64,000 bases of DNA, from assembly GCA_965232455.1 (NCBI GenBank), contig OZ246981.1, positions 3,348,001 through 3,412,000 on the forward strand. Reading direction: 5' to 3'. Origin of the DNA: JBFGFX01 sp965232455. GTDB lineage: Bacteria; Pseudomonadota; Gammaproteobacteria; Steroidobacterales; Woeseiaceae. Each line of letters starts with the position of its first letter. Position 1 is the stretch's first letter. The position numbers and the translations under genes are program-made. Below the pieces are notes generated by a model. It searched no databases. It saw nothing but the letters and a program-made list of their open reading frames with translations, and had not been told where the DNA came from. Shown here piece by piece: positions 26,276 to 35,311 of the stretch.

Positions 26276-26950
26276 TTACAGAGCGTCTTTAGCGATCGCC
26301 AGAAGCTCGTCTGCCGGCAGGCGGACTTTGTAGTCGGCCTCGACAAAGTCGTAGACAATCTTGCCGTTCGTGTCGACGACGTAAACGAAGGGCACGGACA
26401 GTGCGTTGTGCCGGCCGATCGACGAGTCGGCGTACTCGTAGTTTTTCCGCTCCAGGTAATCGTTCAGCCCCTGCCCCGTGCGGAACGCGGTGCCGAAGGC
26501 GAGGGCCGCGCTGATCGACGAGTCGGACAGAATCGTGTAGTCCAGGCCCTCGATATCTTCCTGCGTTTCCTGTTGCAGGCCGGCGTAGAGCTGCTCGGGC
26601 GCGTCTCCGGACAGGAACAGGACGTCGTAGCCGCTCGCCTTGAGATCGGGTATGACGGTGCGGAGTTCCGACAGGTGCAGGTTGCAGTACGGGCACCAGC
26701 CGCCGCGGAACGAAATCAGGATGGCCGGGCGCTCGAGATTCGCCGGATCGAACGTGAACGCCTCGTCGTCCACCGTGCGCACGGTAAATTCCGGCGCCCG
26801 ATCGCCGGCCTCGAGCGGCGTGGTGTCTTCCGCCTTGGCGGGCAGGGCCGCATAGTCGGCGGCGGCGACACGCATTGTATGCCCGCAAAAAAATGCGGCA
26901 ACAAAGAGTGTTACAAACGAAATGTACAGCAGGTTTCGACCAAAATGCAT
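26276..26950 (-). CDS. Exported peroxiredoxin/thioredoxin-fold protein (AhpC/TSA type)
   Basis: A 224-residue redox protein with an N-terminal signal or anchor segment (LLYISFVTLFVAAFF, then MRVAAADYAALP). The AhpC/TSA fold follows: GDRAPEFTVRTVD, then AILISFRGGWCPYCNLHL with a CPYC pair at Cys86/Cys89 and VPFVYVVDTNGKIVYDF. The CxxC arrangement resembles Prx-like proteins that reduce peroxides through a thioredoxin-like pair. GAGGGG precedes the ATG. Its own terminator shows it is probably a single-gene unit. Confidence 0.82.
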   Translation of the reverse strand: MHFGRNLLYISFVTLFVAAFFCGHTMRVAAADYAALPAKAEDTTPLEAGDRAPEFTVRTVDDEAFTFDPANLERPAILISFRGGWCPYCNLHLSELRTVIPDLKASGYDVLFLSGDAPEQLYAGLQQETQEDIEGLDYTILSDSSISAALAFGTAFRTGQGLNDYLERKNYEYADSSIGRHNALSVPFVYVVDTNGKIVYDFVEADYKVRLPADELLAIAKDAL

Positions 26951-27022
26951 GAGAAATCCCCTCGTGGTGACGTCTCTACAGACCGGCCGGTTATCGTTTT
27001 TATTACGTCGCGGGTAATTTTT

Positions 27023-28231
27023 TTATTCGTAACGCAGCGCGTCGATCGGGTCGAGGCCGGCCGCGCGCTGTGCGGGCCAGATTCCGAAGAACAGCCCGAC
27101 CCCGGCACTGAACGCAAACGCGGTGGCGATCGACCCGCCCGTGACCACGGTCTGCCAGCCGGCGAACTCGGCCGCGAGATAGGCCGCTCCGGCGCCCAAC
27201 GCCAGGCCGAGGAGGCCGCCGATCAGGCACAGGGTCATCGATTCGACTAGAAACTGCAGCAGTATATTGCCCTTGGTCGCTCCCAGCGCCTTGCGAATAC
27301 CGATCTCGCGCGTCCTCTCGGTCACGGTCACCAGCATGATGTTCATGATGCCGATGCCGCCGACCACCAGGCTGACGGCGGCAATGCCGGCCAGAAGATA
27401 GGTGAACACCTCGGTCGCTTCCTGACGGGAATCGAGGAACTGTTTTCGGTTCATGATCGAAAAATCGTTGTCTTTCCCCGGCAGGATGCCGTGCTCGCGC
27501 CGGAGAATACGTTCGACGTCGACCATGGCCTGTTCGATCGACGCGCCCTCCCGGACCTTGACGCTGATCGATCCCACCTGATCGTCGCCGGTCACACGGA
27601 ATTGAGCAGTGCTCAGCGGCACCCAGACGTCGTCGTCGGGATTGCGCCATCCCGACGAACCCTTGGGTGCGAGTACGCCGATGACCTCGAACCCGATGGA
27701 GCGGATCTGAAGGGTACGCCCGACCAGGCTGGTGGCGTCCACGTCCAGCATTTCCGGGATCTCGGCGCCGAGCACTGCCACCCTTCGGCGGCTGGAATCG
27801 TCCGCGCTGGAGAACATGCGGCCCGAAGCGATCTCGAAGCCGTGCACGTCGATGTAGTTGGGCGTCGTGCCCAGCACGGAGACGTTGAGATTGCGGTTGC
27901 CGTATTTGATCTGGAAGCGGGCGTTGATCTCGGGCACGACGCCGTCGAAATAGTCCGACCCGCGCGCGAGCGCTGCGGCGTCGTCGGTATTGAGCGTGCC
28001 CTGCTCGCGGGCCACGCCGCGACTGAAACGGTTTGCGTTGCCGACCGACAGGATGTCGCCGCCCAACGCTTCCATCTGCTGGTCGATCGCCCGCTGCGCG
28101 CCGGTGCCCAGCGCGACCATCGTTATGACCGCGCCGACGCCGATGACGATACCGAGCATCGTCAGCGCGGCGCGGAACAGGTTGCCGCGAATCGACTGCA
28201 AGGCAATGCGTACGGTCTCGCCGATGAGCAT
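27023..28231 (-). CDS. MacB-type ABC transporter permease
   Basis: A 402-residue permease with the MacB layout: helix at about 20-42 (LTMLGIVIGVGAVITMVALG), a large periplasmic MacB-PCD domain to about 270, then three C-terminal helices in the FtsX domain (GIAAVSLVVGGIGIMNIMLV; LGATKGNILLQFLVESM; AFSAGVGLFFGIWPA). There is no fused ATPase; that is the separate gene at 29666-30391. It forms a tripartite exporter with the adaptor just upstream (17-base gap). ATG at 28231 gives the usual MacB start; a longer frame to 28279 runs into the adaptor. Confidence 0.9.
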   Translation of the reverse strand: MLIGETVRIALQSIRGNLFRAALTMLGIVIGVGAVITMVALGTGAQRAIDQQMEALGGDILSVGNANRFSRGVAREQGTLNTDDAAALARGSDYFDGVVPEINARFQIKYGNRNLNVSVLGTTPNYIDVHGFEIASGRMFSSADDSSRRRVAVLGAEIPEMLDVDATSLVGRTLQIRSIGFEVIGVLAPKGSSGWRNPDDDVWVPLSTAQFRVTGDDQVGSISVKVREGASIEQAMVDVERILRREHGILPGKDNDFSIMNRKQFLDSRQEATEVFTYLLAGIAAVSLVVGGIGIMNIMLVTVTERTREIGIRKALGATKGNILLQFLVESMTLCLIGGLLGLALGAGAAYLAAEFAGWQTVVTGGSIATAFAFSAGVGLFFGIWPAQRAAGLDPIDALRYE

Positions 28232-28247
28232 TATCGCCCGCTCATGA

Positions 28248-29669
28248 TTATTGCGAACCCATGCCGGGCAGCGTTCCAACGCGTCGATTGATGAACTGCT
28301 GCAGGCGTTCCTGGGTTTCCACGAGGTGCGCGCTCGGCAATATGAGCACGCGGTCGGACTCGTCGAGCCCCGAAACGATTTCGACGCTGTCCAGGTCGGT
28401 GATACCGGTCCGGACGGTGGCGATTCTCGATGCGTCGGCGTCCTGAACGACCACCCAGAATTCGCCGCCGAATCGATAGTCCGCTTCCGGTCGACGGCGT
28501 TCGCCGCCGCCGCGGTTCATGCCCGCGAAAACGCGGCGCATCAGCCCCTGTTCTTCCGCGTTCAAAGTTCCGCCGGCGCGGCGCTTTTGCAGGGTCGCGC
28601 GCACGGTATCGGCGTCGACGCCGGGCGGCAATTCGATCGTCCGCCCGCGCAGACTTACCGTCTGCGGCGCCCCCTCTTCAGGAGGAACGTCGGCCGGCTT
28701 GTTGCCGCCACCGGAGATTTGCCGACGCAGGTCGGCGACGTCGATGCCGAGTATCCCGGCCGTTGCGGACACGTCGCGTTCCGTCCGCAAGGCCATCACG
28801 GGAATCGTCAGAACGTCGCGGCGGCTCGCAATCGAAATATCGACTTCGGCGTTCATCCCCGGCAGCAGCAGACCGTCGGGATTCTGGATCGAGATGATGA
28901 CGGCAAACATCGTCACGTTTTGATCGACCACCGCCTGAGGCTCGATTTTCAGGACGTCGCCCGAAAACGGCTGGTTGGGGTAGGCGGCGACGGTCACCTC
29001 CGCGGCCATCCCCGCCTTCACTTTGCCGATATCGGTTTCGTCGATCAGCGCACGCACCTGCACCGCACTCAGATCCGCCATTTTCAACAGCAGCGTTCCG
29101 CCGCCGAAGTCCTGGGTCGGCGACGAAATCACCTGTCCTTTTTCGACCGGTTTTTCGATGATCGCACCGCTGACGGGCGCCCGGATCTCGGTATCGTCCA
29201 CTGCGATCCGCGCGTTTTCGACGGCGACCTCGGCGCTCACGACCAGCGCCTCCGCGTTGGCCAGCTCGAGCGCGGCCTGCTCGAAGTCCGCTTCGGTAAA
29301 CGTTCCCTGCTCCACCAGCAGTTCGGCGCGCCTCATCTGCGACTCCGAAATCGTCCGGCGCGACAGCGCGGCCTTGAGCTCCGCTTCCGACTGGGCCAGT
29401 CGATTGCTCACGGTGCGCGGATCGATGCGGACCATCAAATCGCCGCTGCTGACGTGATCACCGGTTTCCACCATGAGTTCCAGCACTTCGCCGGACGCCT
29501 GGGATTTCACCTCGACGGTGGCGAGAGGTTCTACGATGCCCGCCGACCCGACCATGACTTCGATCGATTTTCGTTCGACGCCGGCCGTGTCGTAAATTGG
29601 CGCGTTCGTCTGCTCTTCCGCGCAGGCGGCGAGTGCCAAAACAATGAACATCAAGCGCGTAACCGTCAT
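28248..29669 (-). CDS. MacA/HlyD-type periplasmic adaptor lipoprotein
   Basis: A 473-residue membrane-fusion protein. A lipobox (LALAAC, Cys16) ends a short signal sequence. Then comes a lipoyl half (VEVKSQASGEVLELMVETGDHVSSGDL), a helical hairpin at about 90-150, the second lipoyl half (IRAPVSGAIIEKPVEKGQVI) and beta-barrel domains. It is longer than MacA (about 370), owing to an insert near 300-400 rich in Gly/Arg (GGGNKPADVPPEEG, NRGGGERRRPEAD). Its start overlaps the ATPase stop (ATGA). Confidence 0.88.
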   Translation of the reverse strand: MTVTRLMFIVLALAACAEEQTNAPIYDTAGVERKSIEVMVGSAGIVEPLATVEVKSQASGEVLELMVETGDHVSSGDLMVRIDPRTVSNRLAQSEAELKAALSRRTISESQMRRAELLVEQGTFTEADFEQAALELANAEALVVSAEVAVENARIAVDDTEIRAPVSGAIIEKPVEKGQVISSPTQDFGGGTLLLKMADLSAVQVRALIDETDIGKVKAGMAAEVTVAAYPNQPFSGDVLKIEPQAVVDQNVTMFAVIISIQNPDGLLLPGMNAEVDISIASRRDVLTIPVMALRTERDVSATAGILGIDVADLRRQISGGGNKPADVPPEEGAPQTVSLRGRTIELPPGVDADTVRATLQKRRAGGTLNAEEQGLMRRVFAGMNRGGGERRRPEADYRFGGEFWVVVQDADASRIATVRTGITDLDSVEIVSGLDESDRVLILPSAHLVETQERLQQFINRRVGTLPGMGSQ

Positions 29670-30391
29670 TCCGGGCCTCCCGACCGTCGATCGTCTACAA
29701 CCTCACCGTCGCTGAGCCGGATGGTGCGCCAGGCATGATCGGCTATGCTCTGCTCGTGGGTAACGACTACGAGCGTATTGCCCGACGCGTGCAGTTCATC
29801 AAACAAGCCCATTATTTCGACACCCGTGCTCGAATCGAGGTTCCCCGTCGGCTCGTCCGCCAGCAGAATACTCGGGTTGGTGACCAGCGCCCGGGCAATG
29901 GCGACCCGCTGCCGCTGACCGCCGGACATCTCCGAAGGACGGTGTAACATGCGATCCGCGAGTCCAACCCGCTCCAGGGAATGGCGAGCGCGCTCGTGCC
30001 GTTCCCGGCGCTTTACGCCCGCGTAAATCAACGGCACTTCGACGTTGCTGAGCGCCGTCAACCGGGACAAAAGATTGAAGGTCTGGAATACAAAACCTAT
30101 TTCGCCGTTGCGCGCACGCGCGAGCTGGCGATCACCCATTTTCGAGACCTGCTGCCCGTTCAGCCAGTAGTCGCCGGCGGTCGGCGAGTCGAGACAGCCG
30201 ATGACGTTCATCAGCGTCGATTTTCCGGAGCCCGACTGGCCCATGATGGCCGTGTATTCGTTGTGGGCAATCGTCAGCGTCACGTCGCGTAACGCGTGAA
30301 TGGTCTCGTCGCCCATCCGATAATTGCGCTGGATACGTTCCAGGCGGATTACCGCGTTTTCGTCCGGATCGATTTGCACAGCCGACGTCAT
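29666..30391 (-). CDS. MacB/LolD-type ABC transporter ATPase
   Basis: A 241-residue ATP-binding protein: Walker A GQSGSGKST near 52, Q-loop VFQTFNLL, signature MSGGQRQRVAIARAL, Walker B ILLADEPTGNLD and the switch His in VVTHEQ. It energises the permease encoded two genes downstream. Order ATPase-adaptor-permease with tight overlaps indicates one operon. Such systems export peptides, lipoproteins or antibiotics; no outer-membrane channel gene is adjacent, so TolC is presumably shared. Confidence 0.93.
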   Translation of the reverse strand: MTSAVQIDPDENAVIRLERIQRNYRMGDETIHALRDVTLTIAHNEYTAIMGQSGSGKSTLMNVIGCLDSPTAGDYWLNGQQVSKMGDRQLARARNGEIGFVFQTFNLLSRLTALSNVEVPLIYAGVKRRERHERARHSLERVGLADRMLHRPSEMSGGQRQRVAIARALVTNPSILLADEPTGNLDSSTGVEIMGLFDELHASGNTLVVVTHEQSIADHAWRTIRLSDGEVVDDRRSGGPE

Positions 30392-30549
30392 GACAATTGA
30401 AGATCTGTTTGGGTGCGACCCAGGATCGTACCCCGGCAGTCGATTATGAGCGATTAGATCTGCAACGGCCGCCCGAATGCCCGATATCTGCGTAAAGAAT
30501 TGTCAAGGACGGTGCGACGCCCCGGCTCACGACCGGCGCAATCGCGATT

Positions 30550-32502
30550 TCACACGGCTTTTTCGAGCAGTCGCGGCTGCCCGATTTCCGTCACGTCCTG
30601 CGCGCGCCTCTTGGCGCGATACATGGCCTGATCCGCTGCACGCAACAAGCCGGTGAGCGTGTTCGCGTTCTTGGGGTAAAGGGCGAGACCGATACTCGCC
30701 GAACAGTGCAGCGTATTCTTACCGATGACGTACGGCTGTTCCAACGCAACGGTCAGCCGCTCGGCCAGGTTCTCCGCAATCTCGCTTTCGACGTCGGGCA
30801 CGAGGGCGACGAACTCGTCGCCGCCGGGACGGCCGATGATGTCGCAGGGCCGCAGCCCGGTTCGCAGTCGCTCAGCGGCGATCGTCAGGACTTCGTCCCC
30901 GATTTCATGACCGCAGCGATCGTTGATCTGTTTGAACCGGTTGAGATCGATGAACAGCAGCGCGCCGGTCGCGTCGTCCGCGCTGTCCGTCAGACGCCGG
31001 GCGGCGTCGCGCTCGAATCCGCGCCGGTTCAAGACCCCGGTCAGCGGATCGGTCCAGGCAATGGATTCCATCTGGATTTCCTTCGCCTTTTTGTCGGTGA
31101 TATCGACGAAGGTCACGGCCACCTCGTCGCCAACCGGCTCGCCAATCACGTGCAACCATCGTTCTTTCGTCCGATTGCCGACCCGGACGTCGACGTCCAC
31201 GACGTCGCCGCCTTCCACGGCCGTCCGAAATTTCTCCAGAACGGGGGACGCGTCGTTCAGTTCCATACCGCCGGACGCCATCGCAGCCAGTTCGTCAATC
31301 GTACGATCGAGCATGTCCTCGACCGGCACTTCCAGGAAACCCGCCGCAGCGCCGTTGGCAAACACGCAGCGCAGCGAACGCCGGCCGACGACGTCCGTTT
31401 GCCACCGCATGCGGATGATCCCGTTGACCGAATGGTCGACGAGCGTGCGCAATAACCGCTCGCTGTTACGCACCTCTTGCTGCGCCTTCTCGACGTCGCT
31501 GACGTCACGGAACATCAGCACCCGCCCGGATCGCGCCACGGCCTTGCTACTCTCTATGGGCGAAACCTGAACGTGCAGGAACCGGCCGGTTCTGGTCATC
31601 ATCTTCCGCGGCTCACCGGTACTCAGCGCTTCGTAAACCTCGGGCGCTTCCTCGCCAAAGAGCGACTCCAGGGATTCCTTGAGCGCCTCGGTCTCGTTCA
31701 GCTTGAGCAGCGCTTCGGCGCCGCGATTCAGGCCGATCACACGGCTCTGGTCGTCGAGCACGACAACCGGGTCCTGCATGTTCTGGAACACGGTCTCGTA
31801 GGCGATCGGCGAAAACTCGATAATCTGCTCGCCGATGATCAGCCACGCGTATACGGGTAACATCGCGGCCAGCACCGGAGGTACGAGCGACATCGTCGCG
31901 GGCCCGACCCCGAAATCGTACATGACGACCGCGATCACCGGCAGAAAGGTCGCGGCGGCCAGCATGAACAAGCCACGTCGATGCGCCTGTCCGACGGCCG
32001 TGCTGTGCAGGACGAGCTTGACGATCGCCGCCAGAACCATCGCGTACCCGTACGGCGCGTGCAGCAGCAGGTACCAAGGCCCCCATTGCACCGGACGCGT
32101 CAGAAACTCCCCGGATTCGTTTACCGCGGGTAGATACCACATGAACTCGTGCCACGGGTTCGTCGCGGCAACGAGGATCGAGCAGATCGGAACGATCAGG
32201 AAAACGGCAATCAGCGATCGCGACGTCGGCGCACCAGTGTACTCGCGAAAACAAACGAGCAGGCTGACCGGGGCAAGCGCGGTGCCCACAAAATGCCCCA
32301 TGCGGCCGATGGAAAAGACCACATAGCTGGACGCCACCATCTCGAGCGCACCGCCAAGCACCCACAGACCGACGATGAACGCGGTCAGGCCGATGGGCAG
32401 GTTGCCGGGTTCCCGGTTGCCGCCGATCAGCCGCGCGCCCAGCAGCAGGTAGCAAATACCGCTGAAGCACAGCAGGACCGCAAGTACGATCAGCAGATCC
32501 AT
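30550..32502 (-). CDS. 7TM-PAS-PAS-GGDEF diguanylate cyclase
   Basis: A 650-residue sensor. Residues 1-215 hold seven hydrophobic segments like the N-terminal 7TM region of some histidine kinases. Two PAS-like domains follow (about 225-335 and 345-465), then a GGDEF domain. The catalytic motif GGDEF is intact at 560-564, and an inhibitory site RxxD (RPCD) lies five residues before it, so it should make cyclic di-GMP with product inhibition. MYRAKRRAQ is the usual domain end. Divergent from the acidic repeat protein. Confidence 0.92.
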   Translation of the reverse strand: MDLLIVLAVLLCFSGICYLLLGARLIGGNREPGNLPIGLTAFIVGLWVLGGALEMVASSYVVFSIGRMGHFVGTALAPVSLLVCFREYTGAPTSRSLIAVFLIVPICSILVAATNPWHEFMWYLPAVNESGEFLTRPVQWGPWYLLLHAPYGYAMVLAAIVKLVLHSTAVGQAHRRGLFMLAAATFLPVIAVVMYDFGVGPATMSLVPPVLAAMLPVYAWLIIGEQIIEFSPIAYETVFQNMQDPVVVLDDQSRVIGLNRGAEALLKLNETEALKESLESLFGEEAPEVYEALSTGEPRKMMTRTGRFLHVQVSPIESSKAVARSGRVLMFRDVSDVEKAQQEVRNSERLLRTLVDHSVNGIIRMRWQTDVVGRRSLRCVFANGAAAGFLEVPVEDMLDRTIDELAAMASGGMELNDASPVLEKFRTAVEGGDVVDVDVRVGNRTKERWLHVIGEPVGDEVAVTFVDITDKKAKEIQMESIAWTDPLTGVLNRRGFERDAARRLTDSADDATGALLFIDLNRFKQINDRCGHEIGDEVLTIAAERLRTGLRPCDIIGRPGGDEFVALVPDVESEIAENLAERLTVALEQPYVIGKNTLHCSASIGLALYPKNANTLTGLLRAADQAMYRAKRRAQDVTEIGQPRLLEKAV

Positions 32503-32699
32503 GACGAAGATTCCGTTCTCGAAGTCGGCGAACAGCGGGCATGGTAATACCGGTAATTCGTTGATTCTGCGACCTAATCCACAGCTTTAGCAACGTTGGA
32601 ACGCGTACTATGTCGGAGCTGATGCAAATGGCCGCAAACCGGGTTCCGACGCCGGGCTGCGGCGCATCGAAGAAGGTCCCGCAGCTGGGAGGCGAAACA

Positions 32700-33176
32700 A
32701 TGTCCGACGAGAAAAAATCGGCGAGGCCGACACTAAAGCCGACCAAAATTCGCACGGACGGTCGTGGACGCTCGGTGTGGGCCGATCCGGTGGCGACGGC
32801 CAAATTCGAGCTGGTGTCGACACAGGAGTTGCGAGTGATTCTGGAATCCGACGACGAACAGAGCGTCCGATCCATCGAAGACGCGGCCGCAACCACCGAC
32901 GACGGCGTGCTGGCGCGCAACGCGGAGACGGGGATGTTCGAGATCATTGACGATACGGATCTGCGGGCGCTGATCGACAACGACTTTGGCCTGCCCAAAC
33001 ACACCCGGCCTGCCGACGTGACCCTCGAACCGATCGAGACCGGCGGCGACGATGAGAGCCTGTCCCTCGTGAGCACCCAGGCCTTGCGCAAAATCATCGG
33101 CGCCGACACGGACGATGACGATATCCCCGAGGAGCTGGACACCGGCGGCGGTTTCGATCCCTACAACACCGGTTGA
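32700..33176 (+). CDS. Acidic protein with a threefold internal repeat, unknown function
   Basis: A 158-residue, strongly acidic, probably cytoplasmic protein. Three related units are visible: FELVSTQELRVILES (36-50), FEIIDDTDLRALIDN (80-94) and LSLVSTQALRKIIGA (121-135), joined by acidic linkers; the N-terminal 35 residues are basic (KPTKIRTDGRGRSVW). Each unit predicts a short strand plus helix, a possible docking motif. ATG at 32700 has GGGAGG seven bases upstream; an earlier ATG at 32610 is weaker. Divergent from the GGDEF gene. Not recognised as a named family. Confidence 0.7.
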   Translation: MSDEKKSARPTLKPTKIRTDGRGRSVWADPVATAKFELVSTQELRVILESDDEQSVRSIEDAAATTDDGVLARNAETGMFEIIDDTDLRALIDNDFGLPKHTRPADVTLEPIETGGDDESLSLVSTQALRKIIGADTDDDDIPEELDTGGGFDPYNTG

Positions 33177-33252
33177 GCGGCGGGAATCCGCGTCGAATCG
33201 TCCGGCTCAGACCGCCGAATACACTGCCGCGACCCCAGGCGGATTGAACGGG

Positions 33253-34653
33253 TTACAGCTCGAGCCTGAAGTACTGTCCCACGAGATCGTGACCGAAGCT
33301 GCGATGAGGCTCTTCCTTGATAAGCTCGAACCCTTCCGCCTCGTAGATGCCGCGTGCCGCAACCAGGACATCGTTTGTCCACAGGGTGAGTCTTCGGTAT
33401 CCCTTCCGCCTTGCAAACTGGACGCACTCAGACACCAGTCGTTTGCCAATGCCGAGCCCTCTCGCGTTCGGCTCGATCAACAGGAGACGGAGTTTCGCGA
33501 CGTCATTCGATTCACGCACCAGAAAAACGCAGCCGACGTTCTCTCCGTCCCTTTCCGCAATCCAGCAGCGTTCGCGATCAGTGTCGAAGGTTCGGATGAA
33601 TTTCGCGGTGATCTCAGCGACCAGCGCCTCGAAGCTTTGGTCCCAACCGTATTCGCGCGCGTACAAAACGCCATGGCGATGCACGACCCAGCCGATGTCC
33701 CCGGGTCGATGCGGGCGCAAAACGACTGAATCGGGAAGCCCGGCCGACGCCGCATCGTCTTTTCTGTCCTGAAGGCCGGCCTTCTCGAACCAGTGGTGCG
33801 CGTACGGCTCTTCGTTGAACGCCTCAACCTCCCTGTACCCGTAACGCCGGTAAAACGCTTGCGCTTCTTTCAGCGACTCGTTGGTTTCCAACCTCAGGAC
33901 CCGAATGCCTGTTTTACGGGCATGTTCCTCCAACTGTTCGAGCATGCGGCGCGCGATACCGAGACCCCGGTGGGCGGACGACACCCACATTCGCTTGATT
34001 TCGCCGACGCCGTTCTTTTGCCCCTTGAGCGCGCCGCAGCCGATAGGCGCGCCGTGCAGGCGTGCAATCAGGAAAATGCCGTTCGGCGGCGTCAATGCGT
34101 CGCGATTCGCAGGAATGCTGACCGCCGGGTCGAATCCGGCGGCGAACCTTTCGGACAACTCGGCAAAATATTCCTCCAGGCACCACAACGCGTCGACGCT
34201 GCCGGGGTCTTCGACCGATATTTCCACCGCGGACGCGTGCATCAAACGCTCTACCGCGCTCATTGCGGCGACCAGGCGGGTTTTTTGACGGCGACTCAAC
34301 GGCTCCAGCAGCGTTTCGGTAAACGCATCCGAGCGCCGGTCGAGTACCGCGAGCTCGCGCCGGCCCTTGGCGGTCAGGGCTGCGCGCCTGACGCGACCGT
34401 CCTCGTTCGAAACTCTTGATTTAACGAGTTTTTGTTTTTCCAGAGACGTCACCAGACGGCTGAGGTACCCGGAGTCGAGTGACAGCCTCGTCCGCAGCTC
34501 GCGAAGGTCCGCACCCTCCTGGCCAATCTCGTACAACAGCCGCGCCTCGCCCAGCGGGCGTCCGCGGCCAAGAAAGCTCTGGTGGAGGACACCAATTCGC
34601 TGGGTGATCGTCCGATTGAAGCTGCGGACCTGCTCGGTTTCGCTACCGGTCAT
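33253..34653 (-). CDS. MarR-GNAT-GNAT fusion protein
   Basis: A 466-residue protein: a MarR-type winged helix at 1-140 (LRELRTRLSLDSGYLSRLVTSLEKQKLV), a first GNAT domain at about 155-300 (SSAHRGLGIARRMLEQ; LETNESLKEAQAFYRRYGY) and a second at about 315-466 (EPNARGLGIGKRLVSECV). MarR-GNAT fusions are known from many bacteria; the targets of their acetylation are mostly unknown. A perfect 20-base palindrome touches the start codon and probably is its own operator. ATG at 34653 is chosen for the MarR N-terminus; the frame opens further upstream without coding character. Confidence 0.88.
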   Translation of the reverse strand: MTGSETEQVRSFNRTITQRIGVLHQSFLGRGRPLGEARLLYEIGQEGADLRELRTRLSLDSGYLSRLVTSLEKQKLVKSRVSNEDGRVRRAALTAKGRRELAVLDRRSDAFTETLLEPLSRRQKTRLVAAMSAVERLMHASAVEISVEDPGSVDALWCLEEYFAELSERFAAGFDPAVSIPANRDALTPPNGIFLIARLHGAPIGCGALKGQKNGVGEIKRMWVSSAHRGLGIARRMLEQLEEHARKTGIRVLRLETNESLKEAQAFYRRYGYREVEAFNEEPYAHHWFEKAGLQDRKDDAASAGLPDSVVLRPHRPGDIGWVVHRHGVLYAREYGWDQSFEALVAEITAKFIRTFDTDRERCWIAERDGENVGCVFLVRESNDVAKLRLLLIEPNARGLGIGKRLVSECVQFARRKGYRRLTLWTNDVLVAARGIYEAEGFELIKEEPHRSFGHDLVGQYFRLEL

Positions 34654-34673
34654 TCTCTGACTATAGTCAGAGA
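34654..34673. promoter_or_regulatory. Perfect palindrome before the MarR-GNAT gene, probable operator
   Basis: TCTCTGACTATAGTCAGAGA is a perfect 20-base palindrome immediately before the ATG of the MarR-GNAT-GNAT gene. Length and position fit autorepression by the encoded MarR domain; it would also cover the ribosome-binding site. Confidence 0.65.
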
Positions 34674-34720
34674 TTTGTCGAATAGCAATCGCGGGCGGCC
34701 TGAAGACCGCGCCGGCTGGA

Positions 34721-35311
34721 TTACAGCAGCAGCTCCCGAATTCTCGAATAGCAGCGTTCGCTGCGTTTGAAATGAAAAGCCTGCATCCCGACGTCTCGTG
34801 CCGCACGGACGTTCGGAGCGGAATCGTCGATGAACAGGGTATCGGCAGGCCGTAGCCCGTACCGATCGATGAGTAAGCGGAATATCCCGATATCGGGCTT
34901 CGCGCAACGCTCCTTTCCGGAGATCACGACCCCCTTGAACATACCGAAAAACGCCTGATGCTCGATAAACCCGAAGGTCTCCACCGACATGTTCGACAGG
35001 CAGTACATATCGATCCCGGCCGCGTAGACGTCCTCGAGAAGCCGAACACTCTCGGGAATGGGCACGAGCGACCGTTTGGCTGCCAGCAGGGCCCGCGTCA
35101 CGTCACCGCTTCGGAGGTCCGATCGCTCCACCGCCCGGGCGACGACCGACGATTCGGACCGCAGCCCGCGATCCATGTCCAGCCAGTCCGGGTGCTCGAA
35201 CAATTGCAGCCTGAGCTGGCTTTTTTCCTTTGCGGCGTTGTCGAGAGATTCCAGAATCTCATCGACGTTCCAATTCAAAACGACGTTACCCAGATCGAAC
35301 ACGGCGTCCAT
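34721..35311 (-). CDS. HAD-superfamily phosphatase (YihX-like)
   Basis: A 196-residue HAD hydrolase. Motif I is FDLGNVV at 5-11 (nucleophile Asp), motif II YCLSNMS, motif III Lys in KPDIGIF and motif IV LFIDDSAPNV. The second Asp of motif I (DxD) is replaced by Gly in the DLGN form, as in the YihX branch, which hydrolyses glucose-1-phosphate and related esters. It directly follows the kinase-like gene with no spacer. Confidence 0.87.
   Translation of the reverse strand: MDAVFDLGNVVLNWNVDEILESLDNAAKEKSQLRLQLFEHPDWLDMDRGLRSESSVVARAVERSDLRSGDVTRALLAAKRSLVPIPESVRLLEDVYAAGIDMYCLSNMSVETFGFIEHQAFFGMFKGVVISGKERCAKPDIGIFRLLIDRYGLRPADTLFIDDSAPNVRAARDVGMQAFHFKRSERCYSRIRELLL

Noticed and set aside
26970..26990. 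CCGGCCGGT palindrome before the peroxiredoxin gene
   Set aside because: Short GC-rich palindromes are expected by chance at this base composition.
29666..29947. Possible internal rightward frame in the ATPase gene
   Set aside because: Fully inside a certain ABC ATPase with all motifs.
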